NCBI GenBank assembly: GCA_017410455.1
Contig: JAFQQT010000038.1
Location: forward strand, 32,231-96,230
Length of the DNA stretch: 64,000 bases
Source: Clostridia bacterium
GTDB lineage: Bacteria > Bacillota > Clostridia > Christensenellales > Aristaeellaceae
Direction of reading: 5' to 3'
Shown: positions 34,750-43,330 of the stretch, piece by piece
How the letters are laid out: the number at the start of each line of letters is the position of its first letter
Position numbering within the stretch: the stretch's first letter is position 1
The notes under the pieces: generated by a model
Database searches by the model: none
The model's input: only the letters and a program-made list of their open reading frames with translations
What the model was told of the DNA's origin: nothing
Position numbers and translations under genes: made by a program

Positions 34750-35184
34750 ATGCTTATCAGGAAGGCCACTCCCACTGAGGCAGGAGTTCTCGGCAACCTC
34801 GCCGCCCGCATGTGGGAGCACGACCCGGCAGAGCTGGCCGCTGAGTTCGCCGTGCTGACCGCCAGCAACGAGGCCGCCTGCTTCCTCGCCATTGATGGTG
34901 AGACCCCCATCGGCTTTGCCCAGTGCCAGCTGCGGCACGACTATGTGGAAGGCTGCGAAACCTCACCCGTGGGTTTCCTGGAGGGCATCTATGTGGCCGA
35001 GGGGCACCGCCTGACAGGCACGGGCCGCGCGCTGCTCTCCGCCTGCGAAGGATGGGCGCGGAGCCTCGGCTGCACCGAATTCGCCAGCGACTGCGAGCTG
35101 GACAACATGATCAGCCTCGCCTGGCATATGAAGAACGGCTTCCGCGAAATGGGCCGGACGATCTGGTTCGCCAAGAAGCTGTGA
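34750..35184 (+). CDS. GNAT acetyltransferase resembling AAC(6')-I aminoglycoside acetyltransferases
   Basis: 144 residues, the AAC(6')-Iy size. Diagnostic segment QLRHDYVEGCETSPVGFLEGIYV, then GCTEFASDCELDN, matching Salmonella AAC(6')-Iy-like enzymes. Whether it confers resistance is unknown; chromosomal members are often silent or act on other amines. I use ATG 34750, since GAGGTGA lies about 6 bases before it. Confidence 0.82.
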   Translation: MLIRKATPTEAGVLGNLAARMWEHDPAELAAEFAVLTASNEAACFLAIDGETPIGFAQCQLRHDYVEGCETSPVGFLEGIYVAEGHRLTGTGRALLSACEGWARSLGCTEFASDCELDNMISLAWHMKNGFREMGRTIWFAKKL

Positions 35185-35196
35185 GGAGGGGCCTTC

Positions 35197-35652
35197 ATGG
35201 GACGCGCTTATCCAATTGAACTGACCAACATGTGCATGCTGCGCCGCGCCGACGGTAAAGTCCTGGTGCAGAACCGCGTTGATCCGAACTGGGGCGGGCT
35301 GACCTTCCCCGGCGGGCACGTGGAGCCGGGCGAATCGCTGGTGGACAGCGTCGTGCGCGAGATGCGCGAAGAAACCGGCCTGACGGTGCTGGATCCCCGC
35401 CTCATCGGCAGCAAGAGCTGGATGAAGGACGACGGCAGCCGCTATCTGGTGCTGCTCTACACCGCCACGGAATACGAGGGCGAGCTGCATTCCTCCGAGG
35501 AGGGCGAGATCAGCTGGATGACCATCGATGAGATGCGCGCCGGGCAGATGGTGGACGGGATGGACCTGTACTTCCGTGTATACCTGGACGGTGACGTGAA
35601 CGAGATCTGGTACGAGCGCGAGGGCGACGGGTGGATCGAAATGCTCAAATGA
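35197..35652 (+). CDS. NUDIX hydrolase (MutT-like)
   Basis: 151 residues. Complete Nudix box GGHVEPGESLVDSVVREMREETGL from about residue 38. The MutT-like start (TNMCMLRRADGKVLVQNR) suggests a nucleotide-pool or 8-oxo-purine hydrolase. Ribosome site GAGGAGG. Last gene of the proA operon. Confidence 0.88.
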   Translation: MGRAYPIELTNMCMLRRADGKVLVQNRVDPNWGGLTFPGGHVEPGESLVDSVVREMREETGLTVLDPRLIGSKSWMKDDGSRYLVLLYTATEYEGELHSSEEGEISWMTIDEMRAGQMVDGMDLYFRVYLDGDVNEIWYEREGDGWIEMLK

Positions 35653-35655
35653 AAT

Positions 35656-35688
35656 ACGACCGCTTGCTTGATGGCAGGCGGTCGTTTT
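35656..35688. terminator. terminator between converging operons
   Basis: ACGACCGCTTGC (35656-35667) pairs with GCAGGCGGTCGT (35674-35685), then TTTT. A weaker T-run faces the minus strand. Confidence 0.85.
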
Positions 35689-35691
35689 CTG

Positions 35692-36744
35692 TCACATCGG
35701 CTGTCCCATGAACCGCTGGATCACGCTGCCCTCGTTCTCCCGGAGGACAGCGGCGCAGATGGCATCCTTGTGCGCCCACATGTCCGGCGAATCGCAGACG
35801 ATATCGTGTATCTCATAGGGCCCGTATCGGAAGTGCCCCACGGACAGCGCACGGAATTTGCCCTCCACCATCACATAGTACTGCGGATCATGGTCGTAGG
35901 GCAGCGCATCGTACAGGGGCTTGAAGCGGTTTTTCAGCTCATGCTCATGGGCGCGGACGAGGAAGTCGTTGCGGTGGAAGGCCCGCACAGGCGGCAGAGG
36001 CGCGTCCTCCGGCAGGGCGGCAAGCTCTGCCAGGTCAGCCGTCAACAGGAAGCCGCCCCCGTGAGCGGTGAACACGCCCCGCTCTGCCAATCGGGCGCAG
36101 GCGACTTTGATCTCCTTCTCCGGCAGCCTGTAGAACGATTTGGCCATCTTCGTGTCGAACCAGACCATGCGGTACGCAAAGCGCTGCAGCACGGTGTCGA
36201 TGGCCTCCTCGCGGGAGAATCGATTCAGTTCGACCTCCGGGAACATCTCCTCAAAGCGGTACCACGCCCGGTCCCATTCGCCGTCGAACTGATCCTCATA
36301 GAGCAGGAACGCCTCCTGCAGCCGATGTAGCGCAGGCGTGATAACCTTGACGAGGTAGCCCGTCTCCTCCTTGATCTGCTGGATGTTGAGCGGCCCCATG
36401 CGCTCGATCAGCGTCATGATGGTCTGCTGCACGTCGGTCATGAAGCCCTTGATGGGCTTGCGGTACAGGGCGGCAAAGAGCGGCAGATCTTCCTCACCAA
36501 TCCAGCCCAGGTTGCCGCCGGCGAAGCGGCCCTTGATCAGCCGCCTGTCCGCCAGACGCTCCCGGTTGTAAGCAACGTCGTCGAAGTCCGCGCGGAAGGT
36601 GAGCTCCGGCGGCTGGCCGAAGCCGTGCCAGTACAGGTTCAGGCCGGGCTGCATGTCCCGGTACAGCGCATCGTAGCCGGCCTCGTCCACCGGGTCAGTC
36701 AGATGCTGCCGCTGCATCCGCAGTGCAAGGAGCTTCCTGTCCAT
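35692..36744 (-). CDS. AlkZ/YcaQ-related winged-helix protein
   Basis: 350 residues. Pattern of the HTH_42 family (YcaQ/AlkZ, DNA glycosylases for crosslinks): starts LLALRMQRQHL, has NRERLADRRLIKGRFAGGNLGW and winged-helix segments at about 115-210. I cannot confirm the catalytic QxQ/QxD motif of true AlkZ, so repair activity is uncertain. Last gene of the sdaAB operon, 19 bases after the previous gene. Confidence 0.65.
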   Translation of the reverse strand: MDRKLLALRMQRQHLTDPVDEAGYDALYRDMQPGLNLYWHGFGQPPELTFRADFDDVAYNRERLADRRLIKGRFAGGNLGWIGEEDLPLFAALYRKPIKGFMTDVQQTIMTLIERMGPLNIQQIKEETGYLVKVITPALHRLQEAFLLYEDQFDGEWDRAWYRFEEMFPEVELNRFSREEAIDTVLQRFAYRMVWFDTKMAKSFYRLPEKEIKVACARLAERGVFTAHGGGFLLTADLAELAALPEDAPLPPVRAFHRNDFLVRAHEHELKNRFKPLYDALPYDHDPQYYVMVEGKFRALSVGHFRYGPYEIHDIVCDSPDMWAHKDAICAAVLRENEGSVIQRFMGQPM

Positions 36745-36763
36745 CGTGTTCTCCCCTTTCGTG

Positions 36764-37399
36764 TCATACGGGATCGAGCTGCCATGTCCAGTCTGCCGGG
36801 TCGGTCAGCGGGAGGCCGTTCTGCAGGGCGTGCAGCTCGCTGCGGCACCTGGCCACCGCGCGTTCGATGTAGGCAGCGGCCATGTCCTCCGTGAAGAAGA
36901 AGGCCTCCGCTGCGCCTGGCAGGGCGAAGTCCTCCGCCAGCGCCGCGGGCAGCCCCGCCATGTCAAAGGCCGCGATGGCCGTCAGTGGCGCGGCGTCCGA
37001 CGGTACAGCGAAGTCCGGCGAAAGGCCATAGCGCGCCGCAAGCAGCCGGTTCAGGCGGCGATAATCGCTGTGCAGCCCCGCCAGATACCCGGGCTTGCGC
37101 GGGTTGAAGCCCAGCTCATGGTACGTGTAGTCCCGGAAGACCAGATCCTGCAGCAGGTGCAGGTAGTACCCCAGCACGAGGGCGTCCGACTGCAGCAGAT
37201 GACCGAACTGTGCGCGGAAACGCGCGACGTTGTAGGTCTTCCGACCGTCCAGCTGTGTCAGGAAATGGGACGCATGCCGCTCATGAGGGGCGCTGTCCAC
37301 CATGATCTCCCCGGACAGAAAGCGGGGAACGTCCATCCCCTGCGGCAGCTCCGGCAGCAACTGAACAGCTGCAGCAAGATGCATCATGCGTGAGGCCAT
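36764..37399 (-). CDS. hypothetical protein, His-rich helical
   Basis: 211 residues. Begins MASRMMHLAAAVQLL and contains HERHASHF and LGYYLHLLQDLVFRDYTYHE, a spacing of His and Asp reminiscent of helical zinc hydrolases such as phospholipase C-like folds. I do not recognise the family with confidence. Located between GH4 and AlkZ-like, gaps 15 and 19 bases. Confidence 0.6.
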   Translation of the reverse strand: MASRMMHLAAAVQLLPELPQGMDVPRFLSGEIMVDSAPHERHASHFLTQLDGRKTYNVARFRAQFGHLLQSDALVLGYYLHLLQDLVFRDYTYHELGFNPRKPGYLAGLHSDYRRLNRLLAARYGLSPDFAVPSDAAPLTAIAAFDMAGLPAALAEDFALPGAAEAFFFTEDMAAAYIERAVARCRSELHALQNGLPLTDPADWTWQLDPV

Positions 37400-37414
37400 G
37401 GGCGTCCCCCCTTT

Positions 37415-38959
37415 TCACCTTCCGGTGGTGTAAATCTTCTTCTCCGCCGGGCGATCCTTGGCCTTGTCGGCCTCGGCGGCGTTCCTGCGGGCGGCTTCCC
37501 GGTCGGCAGCCATTTCCTCAACGGTCTTGGTGTGCAGACGGGCTGCGCCCTCCGTCACGATCGGCGGAATAAGCGTGCCGTCGGCTTCAGCCTTGGCCCA
37601 GCGGGCCCTGGCGCGCTCGATCTCCTCTGCGTACTGGGGCAGCCACTCGGCCTGGGCGATCAGCATCTCATCCACCATCTGCCAGATCTCTTCGGTGTTG
37701 CACACCGCGCCAACCAGCGGATCCATCATCATCGCCTGACGCAGGAGGTTGATATCCGCGTGAGCCGCTGCCTCCACGGCCAGACGCTGAACCGTGATGT
37801 TGCTCTGGCAGCAGGCCGCGCAGCCCAGAGGCAGATCGCCCAGCACGGGGATATTGATACCGAAGGTATCCACAAAGCCCGGGACTTCCACGATGCAGTC
37901 ATCCGGCAGGTTCGTGATGTAGCCGTTGTTGACCACGTTGAAATGTCCGCGGTAGACGCGCCCAGTCTCGATGGACTCGATGATCCAGCTGCCGTGCTCC
38001 TGGGAGCGCTTGTCCGACGCGTAGGTCTTCGGGGGCTCGCGCAGCCAGTTCGGGAAGTCCGTCTCGAACCAGTTCCGGCCCTCGGTGCACACGCGCAGAT
38101 AGCCGCCGGTCTCGCCGTTGATCCAGCAGCCCAGGTCAATCCACTTCCTGATCTCGTCAGGGCGCTTGCGGTACCAGGCGACATACTCCGACAGGTGGCC
38201 GTTGGACTCAGTGGAGAAATAGCCGAAGCGCTTCATCATGTCGATGCGCACCTTTTCGGTTTTGGCGATCTCCGGGTCGGCCATGAGGGCGTCCAGGAGC
38301 TTGCCGTTCAGCTCCTCGCCGTTGTGCTTGACGGACAGGTACCACGTCATATGGTTGATGCCCGCGCAGACGATGTCGATTTCCTCCTGCTTGTACCCCA
38401 GCGCCCTTGCAATCAGCGCATGGCCGCCCTGCACGCCGTGGCAGAGGCCCACCGTGGGCACCTTACCATACTTGTTGCAGTACCAGGTGACCATGGCGTT
38501 GGGGTTGGTGTAGTTCAGCAGCATGCACCCCGGCGCCGCCACCTCGCGGATGTCCCGGCACATGCCCTCCAGCATGGCGATATCGCGCTGGGCGTACATG
38601 ATGCCGCCGGCGCAGAGCGTATCGCCCACGCACTGATCCACGCCGTATTTCAGCGGGATGTTCACGTCCAGCTCGAAGGCGTCCAGCAGGCCGATGCGTG
38701 CGCAGTCGATGACGTACTTGGCACCTGCAAGCGCCTCGCGGCGGTCGAGGGTCGCCTGAATCCTGATGTTCAGCCCGTTGGCCTCTATGTCCCGCTGACA
38801 CAGCTGGTACACCATGTCCAGGTTGCGCGGGTTGATGTCCATGAAGGCGACTTCGATCTCGCGGAACTCCGGCACGGACAGCAGATCCGCCAGCAGGCCC
38901 CGGGTGAAGCCGATGGAACCGGCGCCGATAAAGGCGACCTTGAATTTCTTCATTTGCAT
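37415..38959 (-). CDS. glycoside hydrolase family 4 (uronidase or galactosidase type)
   Basis: 514 residues. NAD- and metal-dependent family: VAFIGAGSIGFTRGLLADL (8-26) binds NAD, NYTNPNAMVTW, and metal ligands Cys173 with His203. The signature after Cys is CHGV; CHGx has been linked to alpha-glucuronidases, while CHSV marks alpha-glucosidase and -galactosidase members. A uronidase such as B. subtilis LplD-like alpha-galacturonidase is therefore plausible. ATG 38959 has GGAGGAG 7 bases upstream. The last 80 residues are charged helix. Confidence 0.85.
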   Translation of the reverse strand: MQMKKFKVAFIGAGSIGFTRGLLADLLSVPEFREIEVAFMDINPRNLDMVYQLCQRDIEANGLNIRIQATLDRREALAGAKYVIDCARIGLLDAFELDVNIPLKYGVDQCVGDTLCAGGIMYAQRDIAMLEGMCRDIREVAAPGCMLLNYTNPNAMVTWYCNKYGKVPTVGLCHGVQGGHALIARALGYKQEEIDIVCAGINHMTWYLSVKHNGEELNGKLLDALMADPEIAKTEKVRIDMMKRFGYFSTESNGHLSEYVAWYRKRPDEIRKWIDLGCWINGETGGYLRVCTEGRNWFETDFPNWLREPPKTYASDKRSQEHGSWIIESIETGRVYRGHFNVVNNGYITNLPDDCIVEVPGFVDTFGINIPVLGDLPLGCAACCQSNITVQRLAVEAAAHADINLLRQAMMMDPLVGAVCNTEEIWQMVDEMLIAQAEWLPQYAEEIERARARWAKAEADGTLIPPIVTEGAARLHTKTVEEMAADREAARRNAAEADKAKDRPAEKKIYTTGR

Positions 38960-38980
38960 AAGCACTCCTCCGAATCCATG

Positions 38981-40051
38981 TCAGCACAGCTGGATGCTTT
39001 TCAGATACCTTCCCTCGCTAGGGTGGCTCGCCGGTTCCGCGACCACGCCAAGGGACACAAGGGCCTCATTGATCTGCCCGAACAGGATGTGATACAGCTC
39101 GTTGGCAATCTCCGCCTTGTTCACACCATGGCGCACGGCAGTCAGATCCAGCTCGCAATGCTGCAGCAGCGTTGTCATCGGCTGAAGCAGCGTTTCCCGC
39201 ACCAGCGCGTGCACCGCCTTCACAACCGATTCATCCTCCTGGCGGAAGACCGGCACGATGATGCGCCCGTCCCCCGCATAGCCGAACTTTTGCAGAAGGC
39301 GCAGCATGGGCGGCGCGCAGCTGCCCGTCAGCGCAAGGCTCCTGGCTGCGTCCAGCAGCTCCTCTTTCGGTGGCAGCAGCGCGCATTGTGCGAATTGCCC
39401 CTCGGCACGCGTCAGCGCCTGCAGGCGATAGGCCCGGTAGAAATCGTGGCGGTCACCATCTGCATCGCCAAAGGACTGCAGCACGCAGTTTGCACCGATC
39501 AGCCTGTTCCACGAGCACAGAAGCCCACGGGACAGGCGGTCCAGCGCCTCGCATCGCTCGTAGAGGATGATCAGATAATCCATGCCCGAGGGATGCAGCC
39601 TGCTGACAGCGACCGTCCCGTTGGCACACAGGTCGTCGAACATCCTGCCATCCAGCACCATACCGCACAGGATGTGATAAAGGTTGACCGCCTCCGTAAA
39701 GCCGTTGCGGATGGTGCGTACCAGCGCATACAGCTCCTCGCGATGGTGTGCCAGCATGGATGCAAGCCGTTCCGCTTCCCCGCGGAACAGGCCAGTGAGC
39801 GTCTCAGCGTCATCCTCCATGATCACCGGCGTGTCAAAGACGATGTCATCGCCGCAGCGGCGGATTACACCAATGTCGATCATACGTTGCACCAGCGAAT
39901 CGCCATAGATCCGCGTGAGGACGTCTTCATCGCCTGTTTCGGCTACGAGGGCGAGAAATTCATCGCCTGCTTCCTGCAATACCCGGCGCGGATTGATCGG
40001 ATGCGCCGTACATACAACATCCCCGTAGTAGAAAACATCAAACCGTGCCAT
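38981..40051 (-). CDS. protein of unknown function
   Basis: 356 residues, largely helical by appearance, with acidic N-terminal half. I see no catalytic motif, signal or membrane segment. Starts MARFDVFYYGDVVCTAHP; the ATG at 40051 has GGAGG 8 bases upstream. Its place directly before the GH4 gene (21 bases) could suggest a regulatory or sugar-related role, without sequence support. Confidence 0.6.
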   Translation of the reverse strand: MARFDVFYYGDVVCTAHPINPRRVLQEAGDEFLALVAETGDEDVLTRIYGDSLVQRMIDIGVIRRCGDDIVFDTPVIMEDDAETLTGLFRGEAERLASMLAHHREELYALVRTIRNGFTEAVNLYHILCGMVLDGRMFDDLCANGTVAVSRLHPSGMDYLIILYERCEALDRLSRGLLCSWNRLIGANCVLQSFGDADGDRHDFYRAYRLQALTRAEGQFAQCALLPPKEELLDAARSLALTGSCAPPMLRLLQKFGYAGDGRIIVPVFRQEDESVVKAVHALVRETLLQPMTTLLQHCELDLTAVRHGVNKAEIANELYHILFGQINEALVSLGVVAEPASHPSEGRYLKSIQLC

Positions 40052-40065
40052 CAGCACCGCCTCCG

Positions 40066-40590
40066 TCAGATCAGTTGCTTCATGCAGGTACAGGAAACAT
40101 AGCGGATGCGCTGTCCCTGCTCATCACAGGCGAAGGATACGTCGTCCGTCTCGCCTGTAATGACGAACCCGAGCGCCTGCAGCAGAGCGACAGCCGGCAC
40201 GTTCAACTTCGCCGTGAAGGATATCAGGTGATCCAGGCCCGGCGTTTCCGCGGCGTACTGGATCAACGCCCTGCCCGCCTCCCGTGCATAGCCATGATGA
40301 TGATAAGCCGAGTGCAGGCAGAACCCGAAGTTCCGCTCGCCCTCCCGGCCCGTTTCGTTCAGGCTGAACATACCGATCAGGCGGCCATCATCGCGCAGCG
40401 TCACGGCAAAGAACTGCTCCGTGCCTGCCAGAAAGCACAGCAGCTCCCGCAATCCAGCCTCATCCGTCGGAAAGGGATCGCCATAGGCAGCATAGGGACC
40501 GGCCATGACGTTGGTAATCAGCGCGGTAAAGCCAGGCAGGTCCTCCGCTGTGAACGAGCGCAGCACGAGGCGTTCTGTTTCAGCGTGCAT
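40066..40590 (-). CDS. GNAT-family N-acetyltransferase (RimJ/RimL type)
   Basis: 174 residues. Starts ETERLVLRSFTAEDL; HHGYAREAGRALIQYA is the acetyl-CoA region, and NVPAVALLQALGFVITGE closes the fold. Third GNAT type in the window. ATG is 3 bases after the sdaAA stop, so co-translated. Confidence 0.84.
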   Translation of the reverse strand: MHAETERLVLRSFTAEDLPGFTALITNVMAGPYAAYGDPFPTDEAGLRELLCFLAGTEQFFAVTLRDDGRLIGMFSLNETGREGERNFGFCLHSAYHHHGYAREAGRALIQYAAETPGLDHLISFTAKLNVPAVALLQALGFVITGETDDVSFACDEQGQRIRYVSCTCMKQLI

Positions 40591-40593
40591 GCC

Positions 40594-41466
40594 TCATGCC
40601 CTCTCCTGAATCATCTTGAGCCGCTCGCGGATGCTCTCGCAGGCCGCGCAGCCGCCCTCGCCGGTTTCACGGAGACTGGGGGGCATTGCGTCGCCGACCT
40701 CCTTCATGGCGAGGATGACCTCATCCGGCTCAATGGGGCAGCAGATGCCCGAAAGCGCCATATCCGCCGCCGTGAAGGCCACGCCGGAGGATCCGACGTT
40801 GCGATACACGCAGGGCACCTCCACCAGGCCGCCCACGGGATCGCAGACAAGGCCCAGCAGGTTCATCAGCGCAAAGGCGGCCGCGTCTGCGCTCTGCTGT
40901 GGGCTGCCGCCTTCCAGGTACACCAGTGCCGCTGCCGCCATGGCCGCCGCAGCGCCGCACTCGGCCTGGCAGCCGCCCTCTGCGCCGGAGATGCTCGCCT
41001 GCGTGGCGATGGACTGTCCCACCGCCGCAGCGACGAACATGGCCTCCACCGCCTGATCCTCCGTAACGCCCCGCTCCTCCATCATTGCCAGGATCGCGCC
41101 GGGCAGGATCCCGCACGCACCCGCTGTGGGAGCCGCAACGATCTTGCCCATGCAGGCGTTGCATTCGGCCGTAGCCAGCGCGTAAGTCTCCGCCTTGCCC
41201 AGGAGCGTTCCGCACAGGCTCTGCCCACTGCGCAGCCGCTGCAGCAGATGCGCAGCCTGCCCGCCGGTCAGCCCGGTCACGGAGCGGAGCTTCTCATCCA
41301 GGCCATTCTGCACCGCGTCCTTCATGCACATCAGGTGATGGCGCATCATCGCCCTCACGCTCTGGGGCGTCACGCCGCTCTCCCGCGCCTGTATCGTCAC
41401 GGCTGCCTCTGAGATGCTGCCGTTCAGCCGGGCCAGGCCAACCCATTCCCGCAGCGTATAGTCCAT
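40594..41466 (-). CDS. sdaAA: L-serine dehydratase, iron-sulfur-dependent, alpha subunit
   Basis: 290 residues. Splits L-serine to pyruvate and ammonia together with SdaAB, using a 4Fe-4S cluster. Motifs APTAGACGILPGAI, SGAEGGCQAECG and DPVGGLVEVPCVYRN supply the conserved cysteines. I chose ATG 41466, about 9 bases after AAAGG; ATG 41472 is too close to it. The start lies inside the 3' part of comF. Confidence 0.93.
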   Translation of the reverse strand: MDYTLREWVGLARLNGSISEAAVTIQARESGVTPQSVRAMMRHHLMCMKDAVQNGLDEKLRSVTGLTGGQAAHLLQRLRSGQSLCGTLLGKAETYALATAECNACMGKIVAAPTAGACGILPGAILAMMEERGVTEDQAVEAMFVAAAVGQSIATQASISGAEGGCQAECGAAAAMAAAALVYLEGGSPQQSADAAAFALMNLLGLVCDPVGGLVEVPCVYRNVGSSGVAFTAADMALSGICCPIEPDEVILAMKEVGDAMPPSLRETGEGGCAACESIRERLKMIQERA

Positions 41467-42154
41467 ATTCATCCGCCTTTCGTGGTAATTCTGTTTCATC
41501 TTCGCTGCCGTCGCGGCTCAGGACCCTCGTCGCTGTCACGGCATATACTGCCGGAGCGCCTGCAGCCAGGAGCGCCTCTGTGCACATGCGCACCGTCGCT
41601 CCGGTGGTGTGCACGTCATCCACGATCAGCACCGGCACACGGATCTCCTCCGGGCATACAAACACACCCCTGAGGTTTGTCTGGCGCGCCTGTCCGCTCA
41701 GGCCGCGCTGCGTGCTGGCGCTGCGGACGCGCATGAGCGTCTGCCGCATGGGCATGTCCAGCCGCCGCGCCACAGCCGCGCAGAGTTCCTTTCCGTGGTC
41801 GCCGCCGCGGGTGAGGCGCCGCTTTCGCGTCGTCGTGACCCAGGTCAGCATCGTATCGGGCGGCAGCACCATCTCGCGCACAATCTCCGCCATCGCGCCC
41901 GCAAATACCTCCGCCGCAGGGCGCAGCGCGTCATATTTCAGCGCATGAATCAGCTCGCGTGCACCATGCTTGTAGATGTAGGCGCTGCGGACTTCCTCGT
42001 CCTGACGGCGGATGCGCAGGCGGTCCATCGCCTCAGCGCATTCCTGGCAAAGCCACTGGCCATGCGAATACTCATCGCACAGCAGGCATTGCACCTTCTG
42101 CGGCCAGACAGCATCCTGCAGAGACGTCAGTATCCGTTTCAGCAAGACCATCAT
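41294..42154 (-). CDS. comF: ComF-family protein, 3' end overlapping sdaAA
   Basis: 286 residues. Zinc finger CLLCDEYSHGQWLCQEC (23-39) and phosphoribosyltransferase-type loop VLIVDDVHTTGATV (175-188) are intact. ComF helps single-strand DNA uptake in transformable Bacillota. A normal ComF ends near residue 211; here the frame runs about 75 residues further and overlaps sdaAA by 173 bases, giving an unconserved Gly/Arg/Glu-rich tail. A lost stop codon or a read error could explain this. Start overlaps the sdaAB stop. Confidence 0.82.
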   Translation of the reverse strand: MMVLLKRILTSLQDAVWPQKVQCLLCDEYSHGQWLCQECAEAMDRLRIRRQDEEVRSAYIYKHGARELIHALKYDALRPAAEVFAGAMAEIVREMVLPPDTMLTWVTTTRKRRLTRGGDHGKELCAAVARRLDMPMRQTLMRVRSASTQRGLSGQARQTNLRGVFVCPEEIRVPVLIVDDVHTTGATVRMCTEALLAAGAPAVYAVTATRVLSRDGSEDETELPRKADEYGLYAAGMGWPGPAERQHLRGSRDDTGAGERRDAPEREGDDAPSPDVHEGRGAEWPG

Positions 42155-42819
42155 AGGTCGCTTCTGCGGCGCATGAAGGTCACACCCTGCACGCAGGGCA
42201 GCGCCCGGATGCCCTCCAGCGTATCCTCCCCGGGAACACCATCGAGCTCGATGACGATCATCGCGTCTCCGCCAGCCTCCCGCCGGTAACCCTGCATGTT
42301 GGCGATGTTCAGGCCCTTGCCGGCCAGCACGCCCGTCACATTGGCAATCGCACCGGGGATATCCACATGACGGATGATCATCGTGTTCTCCTTGCCGGTG
42401 AAGTTCACCTGCAGGCCGTTAAGCCTGTGGACCTCGATGTTGCCGCCGCCCACGGAAGCCGCCTCCATATTCAGCACCGCGCCGGATTCACCCGTGATGC
42501 TCAGCCGCACCGTGTTCGGATGCGCACCGCGAATGCTCACCACGTGGAAAAAGTACGCCATTCCCCATTCCCGGGCGATACGCAGCGAATCGCGCAGGCG
42601 CTCGTCATCCACGGGCATGCCCAGCAGGCCGCCGACGATGGCGCGATCCGTGCCGTGGCCATGATAAGTCTTTGCGAAAGAGCCATGCAGGCCGATCTCC
42701 GCCCGCACGATCTTCTCGCCCAACAGCATCCGTGCTGTGAGGCCAATACGCGCAGCACCTGCCGTGTGCGAGCTGCTGGGGCCGATCATCACCGGGCCGA
42801 TCAGGTCAAACAAATCCAT
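42151..42819 (-). CDS. sdaAB: L-serine dehydratase, beta subunit
   Basis: 222 residues. N-terminal domain with IGPSSSHTAGAARIG, and C-terminal ACT domain (about 145-222, IIRHVDIPGAIANVTGVLAGKGLNIA) as in Bacillota SdaAB. First gene of an eight-gene minus-strand operon. Ribosome site AAAGGGG. Its partner sdaAA is separated from it by comF, which is unusual. Confidence 0.93.
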   Translation of the reverse strand: MDLFDLIGPVMIGPSSSHTAGAARIGLTARMLLGEKIVRAEIGLHGSFAKTYHGHGTDRAIVGGLLGMPVDDERLRDSLRIAREWGMAYFFHVVSIRGAHPNTVRLSITGESGAVLNMEAASVGGGNIEVHRLNGLQVNFTGKENTMIIRHVDIPGAIANVTGVLAGKGLNIANMQGYRREAGGDAMIVIELDGVPGEDTLEGIRALPCVQGVTFMRRRSDL

Positions 42820-42851
42820 TGCGAAATCCCCTTTCGGGTTGATATATTCCT

Positions 42852-42880
42852 ATTCTACATGCTTTTCCCCGCGAGGTCAA
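42852..42880 (-). promoter_or_regulatory. promoter of the sdaAB operon
   Basis: Minus strand TTGACC (42880-42875), 17-base spacer, TAGAAT (42857-42852), 33 bases before the start codon. Confidence 0.75.
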
Positions 42881-43021
42881 CCGCCTGTGGCCGTCTGGCG
42901 GAAATATTGGCTTGCCATGCGCAGCGGAGCTGATTCACCGCGGCCGATGTCCCTCTTTGGGCATCTGCCTCTTTCCGATCAGATCGATCCACAAATTTTT
43001 CAACTTTTTTCATTTTCCCCC

Positions 43022-43050
43022 TTGACAGGCACTTGGATTTGCGATATACT
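43022..43050 (+). promoter_or_regulatory. promoter of tRNA-Ser
   Basis: TTGACA (43022-43027), 17-base spacer, TATACT (43045-43050). Confidence 0.85.
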
Positions 43051-43093
43051 AATCATCGTTGCGGATGACCCACCGCAGCACACAACTGAAGAT

Positions 43094-43184
43094 GCAGAGT
43101 TGGCTGAGTGGTCTAAGGCGCACGACTGGAAATCGTGTGTGGGCTGATACCCCACCCTGGGTTCAAATCCCAGACTCTGCGCCA
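43094..43184 (+). tRNA. tRNA-Ser (anticodon GGA)
   Basis: 91 nt with encoded CCA. Acceptor GCAGAGT/ACTCTGC, anticodon arm CACGA-CTGGAAA-TCGTG with anticodon GGA (reads UCC/UCU), and the long variable arm of serine tRNAs. Has its own promoter and terminator. Confidence 0.96.
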
Positions 43185-43186
43185 TA

Positions 43187-43227
43187 AACCGGCAGGTTCC
43201 GAAAGGATCTGCCGGTTTTCTTTTTTC
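43187..43227 (+). terminator. terminator of tRNA-Ser
   Basis: AACCGGCAG (43187-43195) pairs with CTGCCGGTT (43209-43217), then a T-rich tract. Confidence 0.9.
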
Positions 43228-43268
43228 GCAGGAATACGCGGTAACGAAAATTTTATACCAACAGTAGA

Positions 43269-43297
43269 ATGACAAAATGGAAATTCTGTGCTATACT
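43269..43297 (+). promoter_or_regulatory. promoter of a short transcript
   Basis: ATGACA (43269-43274), 17-base spacer, TATACT (43292-43297). Predicted transcript about 43304-43519. Confidence 0.65.
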
Positions 43298-43330
43298 GTC
43301 AGAGAAATCTCAAAGAAAGGAGAATCCGGG

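Noticed and set aside
37532-40102. 856-codon open frame antisense to GH4 and its upstream neighbour
   Set aside because: Shadow frame; the minus strand has a GH4 family match and good starts.
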